From: JANQEU01 sp965242805
Lineage (GTDB): Bacteria; Bacteroidota; Bacteroidia; Cytophagales; Cyclobacteriaceae
Assembly (NCBI GenBank): GCA_965242805.1
Contig: CBDETD010000002.1
Location: 5,208,001 to 5,272,000 of the forward strand
DNA length: 64,000 nucleotides
Direction of reading: 5' to 3'
Notes under the pieces: model-generated
Seen by the model: only the letters and a program-made list of their open reading frames with translations
Databases searched by the model: none
What the model was told of the DNA's origin: nothing
Shown: in pieces, positions 6,519-15,881 of the stretch
Layout: the number at the start of each line of letters is the position of its first letter
Numbering within the stretch: position 1 is the first letter of the stretch
Made by a program: the position numbers and the translations under genes

Positions 6519-8210
6519 ATGAGTAAGTTTCCCTGGCATGACCATTACCCTAAGGGAGTTGAGAAAGAGATCAATCCGGACCAATACGGAAATCTGATAG
6601 AACTTTTCGATGAAGTATTCAATAAGTATGGCGACAGACCAGCATTTGAAAACATGGGTAAAGTCATCAATTATTCCGAGTTGGAAAAGCTGTCGGGAGA
6701 TTTCGCCTCATTTCTCCAATATGAAGTGGGTATGAAACCTGGCGATAGAATTGCCATTCAAATGCCAAACCTTCTTCAATATCCAATTGCTCTTTTTGGA
6801 GCTCTGCGGGCTGGTCTGATCGTGGTGAACACAAATCCACTTTACACATCCCCAGAGATGGAACACCAGTTTAACGATTCTGAAGCAAAAGCCGTAGTGA
6901 TACTCGCTAATTTCGCTTGTAATCTCGAGAAGATATTAGAACGGACAAGCATAGAAAAAGTGATCATTACGGAGATTGGTGATATGCTTGGGGGCCTGAA
7001 GGGTTCCGTGGTGAATTTTGTAGTGAAAAGAGTCAAGAAGATGGTTCCAAAGTATAATATTCCCGGAGCCATTTCATTTAAGAAGGCTTTGTCATTGGGA
7101 GCTGGGAAGTCATTTGAAAGACCGGAGATCAAAGGTTTGGATCTGGCTTTTTTACAATACACTGGTGGAACGACCGGAGTGAGCAAGGGAGCCCAGCTTT
7201 CTCATACGAATATTATCGCTCATACAATGATGACCCAGCAATGGTTCAAACCCCTTATTGAAGAGGGAGTTTCTGATGTGATGATAACAGCTCTTCCGCT
7301 CTATCATATTTTTGCACTTACGATCAATGGCATACTAATGGTATCGGCTGGGGCGAAAAGTGTCCTAATCACTAATCCCCGGGATATGCCTGCTTTCATA
7401 AAAGAACTTAAAAAACACCAATTCACTTTGATGACAGGTGTGAATACACTCTTTAATGGATTGTTAAACCAACCAAACATTGGTGAAGTCGACTTCTCTC
7501 ATTTGAAAGGTGCTTTGGGTGGAGGTATGGCCGTTCAAAGCGCCGTTTCAAAACGATGGAAGGAAATGACGGGAAGTCCTTTAGTTGAAGGATATGGTTT
7601 GAGTGAAACGTCCCCGGTACTTACTTGTAATCCTCTAGATGGTAATGATAGGGTAGGTACAATAGGTATTCCTGTTCCCAGCACAGAACTTAAACTCATG
7701 AATGAAAAAGGAAAGGAAGTTGCTCTTGGTGAACGAGGAGAGATCTGTGCAAAAGGGCCACAAGTGATGAAGGGATATTGGAAACGTGAAAGCACAAGAA
7801 GTGAGACATTCTTCGACGATGTTTGGTTCAGAACAGGTGATATCGGGATAATGGATGAAGATGGATTCTTCCGGATAGTTGATCGTAAGAAGGACATGAT
7901 AAACGTATCCGGATTCAATGTATTTCCCAATGAGGTGGAAGATGTCATTGCTTCCCACGAGAAGGTGCTAGAGGTAGGAGTGATCGGGGTTCCGGACAAG
8001 AAGTCCACAGAAACGGTAAAAGCTTACATTGTGAAAAAAGATGATTCTCTAACCGAAGATGAGATCAAAACATTCTGTAAGGAAAAGATGACGGCTTATA
8101 AATGTCCAAAGATGATTGCTTTTGCCGATGAATTGCCTAAAACAAATGTGGGAAAAATACTGAGGCGAAAGATTAAAGAACTCGACCTGGAAACTAATAC
8201 ATACGACTAA
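6519..8210 (+). CDS. fadD: Long-chain fatty acid CoA ligase
   Basis: A 563-aa ANL-superfamily ligase, the same size as E. coli FadD. It activates fatty acids to acyl-CoA through an acyl-AMP intermediate. The ATP-binding P-loop LQYTGGTTGVSKGA (212-225), the core GYGLSETSPVL, the WFRTGDIGIMDEDGFFRIVD block and the FadD signature DRKKDMINVSGFNVFPNEVE are all present, as is the C-terminal catalytic Lys in NVGKILRRKI. It begins MSKFPWHDHYPKGV, typical of bacterial FadD. The 3' end overlaps the convergent RsiV-like gene by 4 bp. No other beta-oxidation gene is in the window. Confidence 0.95.
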   Translation: MSKFPWHDHYPKGVEKEINPDQYGNLIELFDEVFNKYGDRPAFENMGKVINYSELEKLSGDFASFLQYEVGMKPGDRIAIQMPNLLQYPIALFGALRAGLIVVNTNPLYTSPEMEHQFNDSEAKAVVILANFACNLEKILERTSIEKVIITEIGDMLGGLKGSVVNFVVKRVKKMVPKYNIPGAISFKKALSLGAGKSFERPEIKGLDLAFLQYTGGTTGVSKGAQLSHTNIIAHTMMTQQWFKPLIEEGVSDVMITALPLYHIFALTINGILMVSAGAKSVLITNPRDMPAFIKELKKHQFTLMTGVNTLFNGLLNQPNIGEVDFSHLKGALGGGMAVQSAVSKRWKEMTGSPLVEGYGLSETSPVLTCNPLDGNDRVGTIGIPVPSTELKLMNEKGKEVALGERGEICAKGPQVMKGYWKRESTRSETFFDDVWFRTGDIGIMDEDGFFRIVDRKKDMINVSGFNVFPNEVEDVIASHEKVLEVGVIGVPDKKSTETVKAYIVKKDDSLTEDEIKTFCKEKMTAYKCPKMIAFADELPKTNVGKILRRKIKELDLETNTYD

Positions 8211-9007
8211 ATGTCCAGCGCATCTTTTATTTTTTGAAAAGGTATCTCAATGATAGTTGCCTTCTCCTCGTAAGGACCAACTTCGTAGTCATTATAGTAT
8301 AAAACGACGCCGTTCTCATTGATACCTATGTTATCAGGAAGTTGGAATTTGTTATTTTCAAAAGAGAATCCAGCTTGAGTCAGGTCCTGGTCAGGTCCCA
8401 GTCCTTTTTCTTTTCTGAAAGCCGCTTCTGCCACCTGCATAAGCGACTCCCTATTAGTCACCATCGATTTTAGACTTATTTCTTTTCCGTTTTTATTCAT
8501 GTTCAGAAGTGCCTTTTCATAGGAAGTGTCAGCTCCGCCGGTGTAGGATTCTGTATTCAGTTCATAGGAAACGAGCTTATCGGAGGAAAAAGTGATCCGC
8601 CCTTCAACATTCAGATACCATGAGCTTTTAGCATCAGGGAAGGCCGACTTAAATTCTTTGTAGTCTTTGATAAAGGCGTCAGACAGATCTCCTATCTTTT
8701 TTAACCTCTCTCCGTCTCTCACAAAATATTGCAATTGTGCGATCACCTTCTTTTCAATGGATCTGTTGAATCGATTGTTTCCTAGGATCTGTTCGAATGA
8801 GATGTCGACTGTTGTACAATTGGAGCTACATTCGGATTCTTTCTTATTATGGTTAAAGAGATTTCGTTTGACATCTTTGTCTTCGGCCTTCTCAGAGACC
8901 TCCTTCTCGGTCGCGTTTTCTACGTTGGTATTGCATCTGATACAAAACATTAAACACAATAAAAGGAGTATTGAACTACCAAATCTTATGGTTTGTCTTA
9001 TTTTCAT
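8207..9007 (-). CDS. Lipoprotein with RsiV-like DUF3298 domain
   Basis: A 266-aa predicted lipoprotein. I place the start at the ATG at 9007, after AAAGG, giving MKIRQTIRFGSSILLLLCLM and a lipid Cys at CIRC; an in-frame GTG at 9040 would put eleven charged residues ahead of the signal. The central part (SDKLVSYELNTESYTGGADT) matches the DUF4163/DUF3298 layout of RsiV and PdaC-type proteins, and the C-terminus (VGPYEEKATIIEIPF) matches the DUF3298 YEIGPYAxG-like block. In RsiV this domain binds lysozyme, but there is no sigma gene beside it here, so that role is not implied. Confidence 0.8.
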   Translation of the reverse strand: MKIRQTIRFGSSILLLLCLMFCIRCNTNVENATEKEVSEKAEDKDVKRNLFNHNKKESECSSNCTTVDISFEQILGNNRFNRSIEKKVIAQLQYFVRDGERLKKIGDLSDAFIKDYKEFKSAFPDAKSSWYLNVEGRITFSSDKLVSYELNTESYTGGADTSYEKALLNMNKNGKEISLKSMVTNRESLMQVAEAAFRKEKGLGPDQDLTQAGFSFENNKFQLPDNIGINENGVVLYYNDYEVGPYEEKATIIEIPFQKIKDALDI

Positions 9008-9091
9008 TCTGCCTTTAGATATTTTGACTTTTTTTTGCACGAGTTAAGAATAGTTGAGCGCCAATCCGTTGATTTTTAAATCTAATCCATA

Positions 9092-10021
9092 ATGAGATCA
9101 AAAATACTAGTCATTACCTTCTTTACATCACTAACCACTTTTGCCCAGGAAGCAGATACTTCGTATTGGAAATTCGGAGGGGTCACAACACTTACTTTTT
9201 CACAAGTGTCATTGACCAACTGGGCTGCAGGTGGAGAAAACTCTATATCACTCAATGGTTATTTTAATGTTTACGGTAATTATGCCAAGGATAAGGTGAC
9301 TTGGGAGAATAATCTTGAAATGGGGTACGGTATCATTAAGCAGGGTGACAACGAATCTCCAAGAAAAACTGATGATATTATAATCCTTACTACCCAGTTT
9401 GGTTATCAAATATCAAAAAATCTTTCTTGGTCATCAATTCTTGATTTTCGAACACAGTTTTATGAAGGTGAAGATGAAGATGGGAATCGAATTTCCGATT
9501 TCATGGCTCCGGGATATATTCTTATCGCAACCGGCTTAAACTGGAATCCTGTACCGTCATTAAACATAACCTATGCTCCAGCAACTGGGAAGATGACCAT
9601 TGTAAATGATGAGGAATTGGCTGCTGACGGTGCCTTTGGTGTAGATCAGGGACTGCGAGATCTTAGTGGGAATATTATTGAATCCGGTAATAACTCAAGA
9701 GTGGAATTGGGATCATTTCTAAAGGTTCGATACAACAAGGAAAATATCCTCACAAACGTTAATGTTGCTTCCAAGCTTGAATTATTCACGAACTATCTTG
9801 AAAATCAAGGGGAGATTGATGTCAACTGGCAGAATCAAGTCGTAATGAAAGTGAATGCAATACTAAGTGTCAATTTACAGACTCAATTGATTTATGATAA
9901 GGACATAGTCTTCACAGCATTGGATGCCAATGGTGATGTGATAAGTGAAGGTGACAAGGTTCAATTCAAAAGTGTATTTGGAGTCGGTCTGTCATATACA
10001 TTCGGGAAACCTAAGGAATAA
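9092..10021 (+). CDS. DUF3078 outer-membrane beta-barrel protein
   Basis: A 309-aa protein with a cleavable signal (MRSKILVITFFTSLTTFAQ) followed by YWKFGGVTTLTFSQVSLTNW and AAGGENSISLNGYFN, the diagnostic start of DUF3078. The rest alternates short amphipathic strands and ends in an aromatic strand (VGLSYTFGKPKE), consistent with a small outer-membrane barrel. The family is nearly restricted to Bacteroidota and has no assigned function. It is convergent with queA, with one base between the stop codons. Confidence 0.9.
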   Translation: MRSKILVITFFTSLTTFAQEADTSYWKFGGVTTLTFSQVSLTNWAAGGENSISLNGYFNVYGNYAKDKVTWENNLEMGYGIIKQGDNESPRKTDDIIILTTQFGYQISKNLSWSSILDFRTQFYEGEDEDGNRISDFMAPGYILIATGLNWNPVPSLNITYAPATGKMTIVNDEELAADGAFGVDQGLRDLSGNIIESGNNSRVELGSFLKVRYNKENILTNVNVASKLELFTNYLENQGEIDVNWQNQVVMKVNAILSVNLQTQLIYDKDIVFTALDANGDVISEGDKVQFKSVFGVGLSYTFGKPKE

Positions 10022-10022
10022 G

Positions 10023-11198
10023 TTATGGTGCCAGGAAAGACGAATCACCGTAGCTAAGAAATCGGTATTTATGTTCCAGTGCGGAAGAATACACGTTCTT
10101 CCAATCATCACCGATAAATCCGGCGATCAGCATGAGCAGGGTGGAGTTGGGCATATGAAAATTAGTTACCAACCCACTGCAAATTTTAAATTCATATCCA
10201 GGGACTATTATGACCTCCGTTTGCCCTAAGATCATATCTGTCTTTCTCCTATCCATTAGATCCAATACCGCCTTCAATGCTTCTTTCTTGGTAGGTAAGT
10301 CAGACTCATTTTTATAGGGTTGTAACTTGTTTACATGAAACTCTTCGTCACCTTCAAGAATTGCAGCTCCAAACCAGTACATGGACTCTAAAGTTCTCAT
10401 GCTCGTCGTCCCCACGGCAATTACCTGATCATTATCGAGGATGTCATTTACGGTTTTCTTATTGACGAGGACCTGTTCATTGTGCATTGGATGGTTACCA
10501 ACAGATGTTTTTATAGGTTGAAAAGTACCAGCAGAAACGTGCAATGTAACCTCGCTTAAAACACATTTCTTTGCCAATTTCCGAATAATGTCTTCTGTGA
10601 AATGTAAGCCCGCTGTTGGTGCAGCGACGGCGCCGTTTATTTTGCTGTAGACCGTTTGATATCTTTCCTGATCACTGTCTACCGGATCGCGATCAATATA
10701 AGGGGGAAGAGGGGTTTGACCCAGTTCATGGATCAGCTCACTGAATGTCATTTCACCATTCCAGGAGAATTTGACATTGTTTTCTTCCAGGCGTGTGACA
10801 GATACTTTCAAATCTCCGATAGTCTGCAGCAGGGTGCTCTTTTCTTTCCATTTCTTCGCATTACCGATCATGCAATTCCAAATACATGTTTCATTCGATT
10901 GCATTACTTCTTCCATTACAGTAGATGGGCTAACGGGCTCCAGAAGGAAAATCTCGATTTTTGCTCCTGACTCCTTGTAGAATAATATCCTGGCAGGAAT
11001 TACTTTGGTGTTGTTAAAAACCAACAATGATCTATCGGGTATCAATTCAGGAATTGATGTAAATGAATGATGTTCAATCGATCCTCTTTTGTAATACAAT
11101 AATTTAGATGCTGATCGGTCCTCTAATGGGAATTTTGCGATTCGATTTTCGGGTAAATCATAATTAAAAGAAGAGGGATGTATATCTTCGACTCTCAT
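10023..11198 (-). CDS. queA: S-adenosylmethionine:tRNA ribosyltransferase-isomerase QueA
   Basis: A 391-aa enzyme of queuosine synthesis that moves the ribosyl part of SAM onto 7-aminomethyl-7-deazaguanine in tRNA, giving epoxyqueuosine. Family sequence is clear: FNYDLPENRIAKFPLEDRSA near the N-terminus, QTPLPPYIDRDPVDSDQERY, and the core AAPTAGLHFTEDI followed later by VGTTSMRTLES. It is about 40 residues longer than E. coli QueA, as usual for the Bacteroidota form. The enzyme acts just after Tgt, whose gene is in this window at 50.6 kb. Its start codon is only 8 bp from that of the divergent menC gene. Confidence 0.96.
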   Translation of the reverse strand: MRVEDIHPSSFNYDLPENRIAKFPLEDRSASKLLYYKRGSIEHHSFTSIPELIPDRSLLVFNNTKVIPARILFYKESGAKIEIFLLEPVSPSTVMEEVMQSNETCIWNCMIGNAKKWKEKSTLLQTIGDLKVSVTRLEENNVKFSWNGEMTFSELIHELGQTPLPPYIDRDPVDSDQERYQTVYSKINGAVAAPTAGLHFTEDIIRKLAKKCVLSEVTLHVSAGTFQPIKTSVGNHPMHNEQVLVNKKTVNDILDNDQVIAVGTTSMRTLESMYWFGAAILEGDEEFHVNKLQPYKNESDLPTKKEALKAVLDLMDRRKTDMILGQTEVIIVPGYEFKICSGLVTNFHMPNSTLLMLIAGFIGDDWKNVYSSALEHKYRFLSYGDSSFLAP

Positions 11199-11206
11199 TG
11201 AAAATC

Positions 11207-12271
11207 ATGCTAAAACTCGAATATAAACCCTACACTTTGGATTTTAAGTTTGACGCGGGAACGTCCAGGGGTATAATGACCAAAAGACCTATCTGGTTCA
11301 TAAAGATCAATGAAACAGGTGTACCCATCAATGGTTTTGGTGAAGTAGCTCCATTAAATGGGCTTAGCAAAGAAAATCCTGACGACATCGAAGACCAACT
11401 TGCTTCCTGCCAACAAAAACTTATGGAATGTTCGATTCCAGAATCTCTGGAACAGTGTCAGGACCTTGCAAGAAAGGTCTCTCTTGGATTTCCAAGTGTC
11501 CAATTTGGCGTGGAGATGGCTTTGATCGACCTGTTTTCTGGAGGTCAACAACTTTGGTTTGATAACTTCTTCACAAAAGGTGACCAGCAAATCCCAATTA
11601 ATGGATTGATTTGGATGGGGCAGAAAAGTGAAATGATCCGTCAGGTTGATGAAAAGATTGACAGTGGTTTTCAATGCATAAAATTGAAAATTGGGGCCCT
11701 TGATTTCAATGATGAAATCGATGTCATTAAGCATCTCCGCAAAAGGTCGTCAGAAGTTGTAGTAAGGTTAGATGCGAACGGTGGATTGAAAAACAATGAA
11801 GCTTTAAGGAAACTCAAGGAATTATCTGCATATGATATCCATTCGATTGAGCAGCCCATTCTTCCAAGACAACCCGAAGCGATGAACCTTCTTTGTAAAA
11901 AATCCGAGATCCCCATTGCTTTGGATGAAGAGCTGATCGGAATTTCAGATGACTACAAACGAATTGAGCTTTTAGAGACAATTGAACCTCAGTTCATAGT
12001 TCTGAAGCCATCGTTATTAGGAGGTTTTCGGGAAACATTAAAGTGGATTGAGATCGCGGAAAGTCATGATATAGGTTGGTGGATCACATCGGCGTTGGAA
12101 TCGAACCTTGGACTCAATGCCATTAGTCAATTCACCTCCCAATTTTCAGGATTATCACATCAAGGATTGGGAACAGGTCAGCTTTTCAATAATAATTTGA
12201 CCTCACCCTTATATCTGAATGGCGACAGGATGATGTACGATCCCGAAGGAAGGAGTCAATTACCTTTCTAA
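11207..12271 (+). CDS. menC: o-succinylbenzoate synthase-like enolase-superfamily enzyme
   Basis: A 354-aa enolase-superfamily protein, most like MenC, which dehydrates SHCHC to o-succinylbenzoate in menaquinone synthesis. Catalytic positions are visible: Lys161 in KLKIG, metal ligands Asp189 (RLDANG), Glu215 (SIEQP) and Asp240 (ALDEEL), and Lys267 in VLKPSLLGG. The N-terminal cap reads PIWFIKINETG...GFGEVAPL, as in MenC. The start could be the TTG at 11198, which shares a base with the queA start, but the ATG at 11207 gives the more normal N-terminus. Related N-acylamino acid racemases are possible; no other men genes are in the window, so specificity rests on homology. Confidence 0.85.
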   Translation: MLKLEYKPYTLDFKFDAGTSRGIMTKRPIWFIKINETGVPINGFGEVAPLNGLSKENPDDIEDQLASCQQKLMECSIPESLEQCQDLARKVSLGFPSVQFGVEMALIDLFSGGQQLWFDNFFTKGDQQIPINGLIWMGQKSEMIRQVDEKIDSGFQCIKLKIGALDFNDEIDVIKHLRKRSSEVVVRLDANGGLKNNEALRKLKELSAYDIHSIEQPILPRQPEAMNLLCKKSEIPIALDEELIGISDDYKRIELLETIEPQFIVLKPSLLGGFRETLKWIEIAESHDIGWWITSALESNLGLNAISQFTSQFSGLSHQGLGTGQLFNNNLTSPLYLNGDRMMYDPEGRSQLPF

Positions 12272-12294
12272 AAGGATTCGGTTCAACATATTAC

Positions 12295-12310
12295 TTTCAT
12301 AATTGTAAAT
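12295..12310 (+). repeat. Direct repeat copy 1 upstream of padR
   Basis: TTTCATAATTGTAAAT, identical over 16 bp to the copy at 12340-12355, 45 bp start to start. This copy covers the predicted -33 TTG (12303-12305), so a protein bound here would block RNA polymerase. Confidence 0.75.
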
Positions 12311-12333
12311 TAAACCTTCTCCGAGTATTTTCG
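12303..12333 (+). promoter_or_regulatory. Predicted promoter of the padR-permease operon
   Basis: TTG (12303-12305), a 20-bp spacer and TATTTTCG (12326-12333), which matches the Bacteroidota -7 consensus TAnnTTTG with one mismatch. Predicted start near 12340, about 19 nt before the padR ATG. The element is bracketed by two copies of a 16-bp direct repeat. Confidence 0.5.
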
Positions 12334-12339
12334 TATTAA

Positions 12340-12355
12340 TTTCATAATTGTAAAT
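12340..12355 (+). repeat. Direct repeat copy 2 upstream of padR
   Basis: Second copy of TTTCATAATTGTAAAT, lying at the predicted transcription start and ending 3 bp before the padR ATG. With copy 1 it frames the promoter, the layout expected for an autoregulatory operator. Confidence 0.75.
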
Positions 12356-12358
12356 GAT

Positions 12359-12694
12359 ATGCAAAGAGTTCAGATCGGTGAATTTGAAGAATTGGTATTG
12401 TTGATCACGGCTATCCTGCATGAAGACGCTTACGGCATCAGTGTCATGGATGAGATCGAACGACAAACTGATCGGAAAGTAAATATTAGTGCTGTTCACA
12501 CAGCACTGGATAGATTGGAGAAAAAGGGATTTCTTTCTTCTTATGTGGGTGGTGCGACAACTGAAAGGGGAGGGCGACGAAAAAGATATTTTAAGGTCAC
12601 CAATCTAGGCGTTCATGCCATTGAGATCAATCGCCAGGTAAGAAATTCATTGTATAATCAAATATCTCCTCAAATTCTTAAGGGAACTCCATGA
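12359..12694 (+). CDS. PadR family transcriptional regulator
   Basis: A 111-aa winged-helix regulator. The PadR core is complete: FEELVLLITAILHEDAYGIS (helix 1 and the conserved YG), SAVHTALDRLEKKGFLSSYV (recognition helix and wing start) and RGGRRKRYFKVTNLG (wing). PadR proteins usually repress a neighbouring transporter or their own gene. Here the stop overlaps the start of a large permease by 4 bp (ATGA), so the two are translationally coupled, and a pair of perfect 16-bp repeats lies directly upstream. This pairing of PadR with a stand-alone FtsX permease is common in Cytophagales; the inducing signal is unknown. Confidence 0.93.
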   Translation: MQRVQIGEFEELVLLITAILHEDAYGISVMDEIERQTDRKVNISAVHTALDRLEKKGFLSSYVGGATTERGGRRKRYFKVTNLGVHAIEINRQVRNSLYNQISPQILKGTP

Positions 12695-15336
12695 AGGTTG
12701 AAAGGGAGAAAAATATTCATCTATCTATTCGACTCCTTCGGTGGTTCTGTAAACCGTACTATCTGGAGATCATTGAGGGGGACTTATTGGAGATATACCA
12801 TAGACAAAGACAATTCAACACTCGGAAAGCCGGTAGACATCTATGGTGGAATACTATCCGATTTTTTCGATTCAGATATATAAAAAACATTGAAGATCTA
12901 AAACCACAAAGCTCAATTGGCATGTACAAGAATTATTTCAAAGTCGCTCTCAGAAACATGAGGAAAAGTCTGGGCTATACCCTTTTTAACGTATTAGGGT
13001 TAGCAATCGGAATTTGTTCGGTATTACTCATCACTCTCCACGTATCTTTTCAGTTTACTTATGACAAGCATATTACTCACGCTGATCGGATATATAAAGT
13101 TGTGAATGAATATAGTCCTGACCTTGAGAGGTTTGGCAGAACCACTCCGGCGTTATTAGTATCAAAGCTTAAAGAAGACTATCCCGAAGTTGAAACAGGA
13201 GTTAGGACGACAGGTATTTTTCCCATAATATTTGAACTTGATAATGAATATTTCTCAGAAAGGGGTTGCATCATGGTGGATTCAACATTCTTCGATGTCT
13301 TTCCTGCAACATTTCTGGCTGGTACTCCGGAAAATGCGCTTAATAGAGAAAATACCATTGTACTCACGCAATCGATGGCTCAGAAACTTTTTCCGGATCA
13401 GAACCCAGTTGGAGAGATCTTGAAAAACAACGACACCAATTATGAAGTGACAGCGGTCATCACAGATCCGCCAAAATCAACTTCGATTCCTTATCGGTAC
13501 TTACTAAGCTTACCTCATGATGAGTGGGCAACAAAGGGATGGTGGAGTGCAAATAACTTCAATTCGTACATCAAGCTCAAAGAGGGTGTAGATGTTGAAC
13601 AGTTAAAAGCAAAAATGCCAGATTTTGTCACAAGGTATCTGGCGGACGAGTTATTGGATTTCTTATCTAAATATGAAGACTGGGACAGTTACCTGGCTGA
13701 TGGTAATCACAAATCATTTGGATTCAAACCTCTTTTGGACATTCATCTTCATTACCCGAGTTTGACTATGGGTAATCCAGGGAGTTATAACAACGTCATC
13801 ACATTCTCCATAATTGCCTTTTTTATTTTACTGATAGCATGTATCAATTACATCAATATGTCAACCGCCAAGTCTTCTCTTAGGGCGAAAGAAGTTGGTA
13901 TGAGGAAAGTAATGGGATCGATAAGGCGCGGTTTGATATACCAATTTTTAGTTGAATCGGTGACTATCACCATCATCGCAATGATTGTTGGTCTTATTCT
14001 TTCGCTTCTGGTTTTACCTTACTTCAATTATATCACAGGGATGGAATATGAACTCGGTTTCTTATTTCAGTTAAATAGCCTGATATGGATCATATTAATC
14101 CTTTTGATAGTTGGCATTCTGGCAGGCAGCTATCCGGCTTTTTACATATCTTCCTTTAAACCAGTGAGTGCGTTGAAAGGTGAAAACGTACAAGGAGGTA
14201 GTAAGAAGTTAAGAAGTTCTTTAGTAGTATTTCAGTTTGCAATTTCAATCTTTCTGATAACGGGGACTCTTCTGGTATATATGCAGATTGATCACGTTTC
14301 AAAGCGAGAACTGGGATTAAATGTGGAGCAAACCTTTGTAATTAAAACACTTGGAAAGCTTGACAAAAACTATGAAGCATTCAGTAACAAATTACTATCG
14401 AATCCTTCCGTCGGCTCCATCGGAATGATGAGTAGTTACCCCTCCGGATCGATTTCCGATTGGGGCTACAATACTCGCGGTGATAACAAAGTTTCTCTCA
14501 ATCCTGATCACTTCTTTGTGGATGAAAATGTACTGCAAACACTGGGAATTGAGTTGTCCACAGGAAGATATTTTACCGGTCAGGAATCGGACTTTAAGTC
14601 TGTTTTGGTCAATGAGACTTTCGTTAAAAATGCGGGGTGGGACCAGCCGATAGGACAGGTGCTCGACCGTGGTTCTGAATCAGATAGGTACCAGGTCGTT
14701 GGCGTTACGAAAGATTTCGTTTCGAGGACAGGCTCCCGTAATATTCGTTCACAATTATTCAGGTATTCTGACAAGATCCATGAAGGTTATCATGGAAATT
14801 ACAATTCATATTGTCATGTTTCTATAAATGGCGATTATCAGGAGACAATCCAATTTATTGAGGAAACATGGGATTCATTCGTTCCCGGATACCCATTTGA
14901 CGGATTTTTCCTGGATGAAGCCTTCAACAGACTTTATATCGATGAAAGGAAATTTGGACAATTATTCACATCCTTTTCAATCTTGGCAATTGTAATAGCA
15001 TCGATTGGATTGTTCTCCCTTGCGGCATTTACACTTGAAAAAAGAACCAAAGAGATAGCGATTAGGAAAGTATTGGGGGCTACAGAGATCAAAGTTATTT
15101 CAATTGTGTTATTGGACTTCCTTAAGTTGATCATTATTGGGTCAGTACTTTCTATTCCGGTGGTGTACTATTTAGGAGGTGAATGGCTTAGTAATTATGA
15201 CTACAGGATCTCGATACAGCCCTTTATTTTTTTCATTCCTATACTTGCCGTGATACTAATCTCAATATTAACTATTGGTTATAAAAGTTATATTGCTGCA
15301 ACCAGTAATCCTGCCTTTGCTCTTAAGCAGGAGTGA
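12691..15336 (+). CDS. FtsX/MacB-type ABC transporter permease with prefix domain
   Basis: An 881-aa permease. Residues 1-90 form the permease prefix domain (LSIRLLRWFCKPYYLEIIEG, GDLLEIYHRQ) found on PadR-linked permeases. A transmembrane helix near 98-118 begins a MacB-like periplasmic domain, then a four-helix FtsX core at about 375-530. The second half repeats the plan, with a core near 765-870. The repeated cytoplasmic coupling motif appears twice, as RAKEVGMRKVMGSIRRG and KRTKEIAIRKVLGATEIK. No ATPase gene is adjacent, so it must use one encoded elsewhere or work without. Likely an exporter or mechanotransmission permease in the inner membrane; substrate unknown. Confidence 0.9.
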   Translation: MKVEREKNIHLSIRLLRWFCKPYYLEIIEGDLLEIYHRQRQFNTRKAGRHLWWNTIRFFRFRYIKNIEDLKPQSSIGMYKNYFKVALRNMRKSLGYTLFNVLGLAIGICSVLLITLHVSFQFTYDKHITHADRIYKVVNEYSPDLERFGRTTPALLVSKLKEDYPEVETGVRTTGIFPIIFELDNEYFSERGCIMVDSTFFDVFPATFLAGTPENALNRENTIVLTQSMAQKLFPDQNPVGEILKNNDTNYEVTAVITDPPKSTSIPYRYLLSLPHDEWATKGWWSANNFNSYIKLKEGVDVEQLKAKMPDFVTRYLADELLDFLSKYEDWDSYLADGNHKSFGFKPLLDIHLHYPSLTMGNPGSYNNVITFSIIAFFILLIACINYINMSTAKSSLRAKEVGMRKVMGSIRRGLIYQFLVESVTITIIAMIVGLILSLLVLPYFNYITGMEYELGFLFQLNSLIWIILILLIVGILAGSYPAFYISSFKPVSALKGENVQGGSKKLRSSLVVFQFAISIFLITGTLLVYMQIDHVSKRELGLNVEQTFVIKTLGKLDKNYEAFSNKLLSNPSVGSIGMMSSYPSGSISDWGYNTRGDNKVSLNPDHFFVDENVLQTLGIELSTGRYFTGQESDFKSVLVNETFVKNAGWDQPIGQVLDRGSESDRYQVVGVTKDFVSRTGSRNIRSQLFRYSDKIHEGYHGNYNSYCHVSINGDYQETIQFIEETWDSFVPGYPFDGFFLDEAFNRLYIDERKFGQLFTSFSILAIVIASIGLFSLAAFTLEKRTKEIAIRKVLGATEIKVISIVLLDFLKLIIIGSVLSIPVVYYLGGEWLSNYDYRISIQPFIFFIPILAVILISILTIGYKSYIAATSNPAFALKQE

Positions 15337-15367
15337 TTTATTGGACCTGTTTCAGTAACTTTGCGAC

Positions 15368-15880
15368 ATGAAAAATTCAGCAAACAAACTCACTTTTTTA
15401 ACACTTTTAGTTGCCATTATCTTTGGATGTACTCAGGGTAATACCTCCCAGAGAAATGACGATCAGAACCCTGAAGCATCGTTAAGTTTTTACGGGGATC
15501 GTATAGATATGAAGGATGCCATTCCAGTGCAAACCCTTTTGGATGAATTAGGTGATAGCGATTCCCTCAATACCAAGGTGGAGGCTACTATTTTAGAAAC
15601 TTGTGAAATGAAAGGTTGTTGGATGACCGTCAAACTCGACGAAGGAACGTCCATGAGAGTGACCTTTAAAGACTATGGTTTTTTCGTTCCTAAAGAAGGA
15701 ATGCAGGGAAAGAAAACCTACTTTGAAGGTAAAGCGGAAAAGACCGTAATGGATGTTGAAACATTACGCCATTACGCTGAAGATGAAGGAAAAAGTGAAG
15801 AAGAAATAGCAGCTATAACAGAACCAAGAACGGAGTTGACTTTTGTTGCTTCTGGTGTCATTATAGTAGATGCAGAATAG
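15368..15880 (+). CDS. DUF4920 lipoprotein
   Basis: A 170-aa predicted lipoprotein with signal MKNSANKLTFLTLLVAIIFG and lipid Cys21. The mature domain matches DUF4920: FYGDRIDMKDAIPVQTLLDE, then LETCEMKGCWMTVKLDEG with a CEMKGC pair, then the VTFKDYGFFVPKE strand. The Cys pair resembles a metal or redox site, but no function is established for the family. It is convergent with the Spy-type gene, with one base between the stops. Confidence 0.87.
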   Translation: MKNSANKLTFLTLLVAIIFGCTQGNTSQRNDDQNPEASLSFYGDRIDMKDAIPVQTLLDELGDSDSLNTKVEATILETCEMKGCWMTVKLDEGTSMRVTFKDYGFFVPKEGMQGKKTYFEGKAEKTVMDVETLRHYAEDEGKSEEEIAAITEPRTELTFVASGVIIVDAE

Positions 15881-15881
15881 T

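Noticed and set aside
7535..8008. 157-codon ORF on the minus strand inside fadD
   Set aside because: Fully antisense to conserved FadD sequence; the composition is that of a shadow frame.
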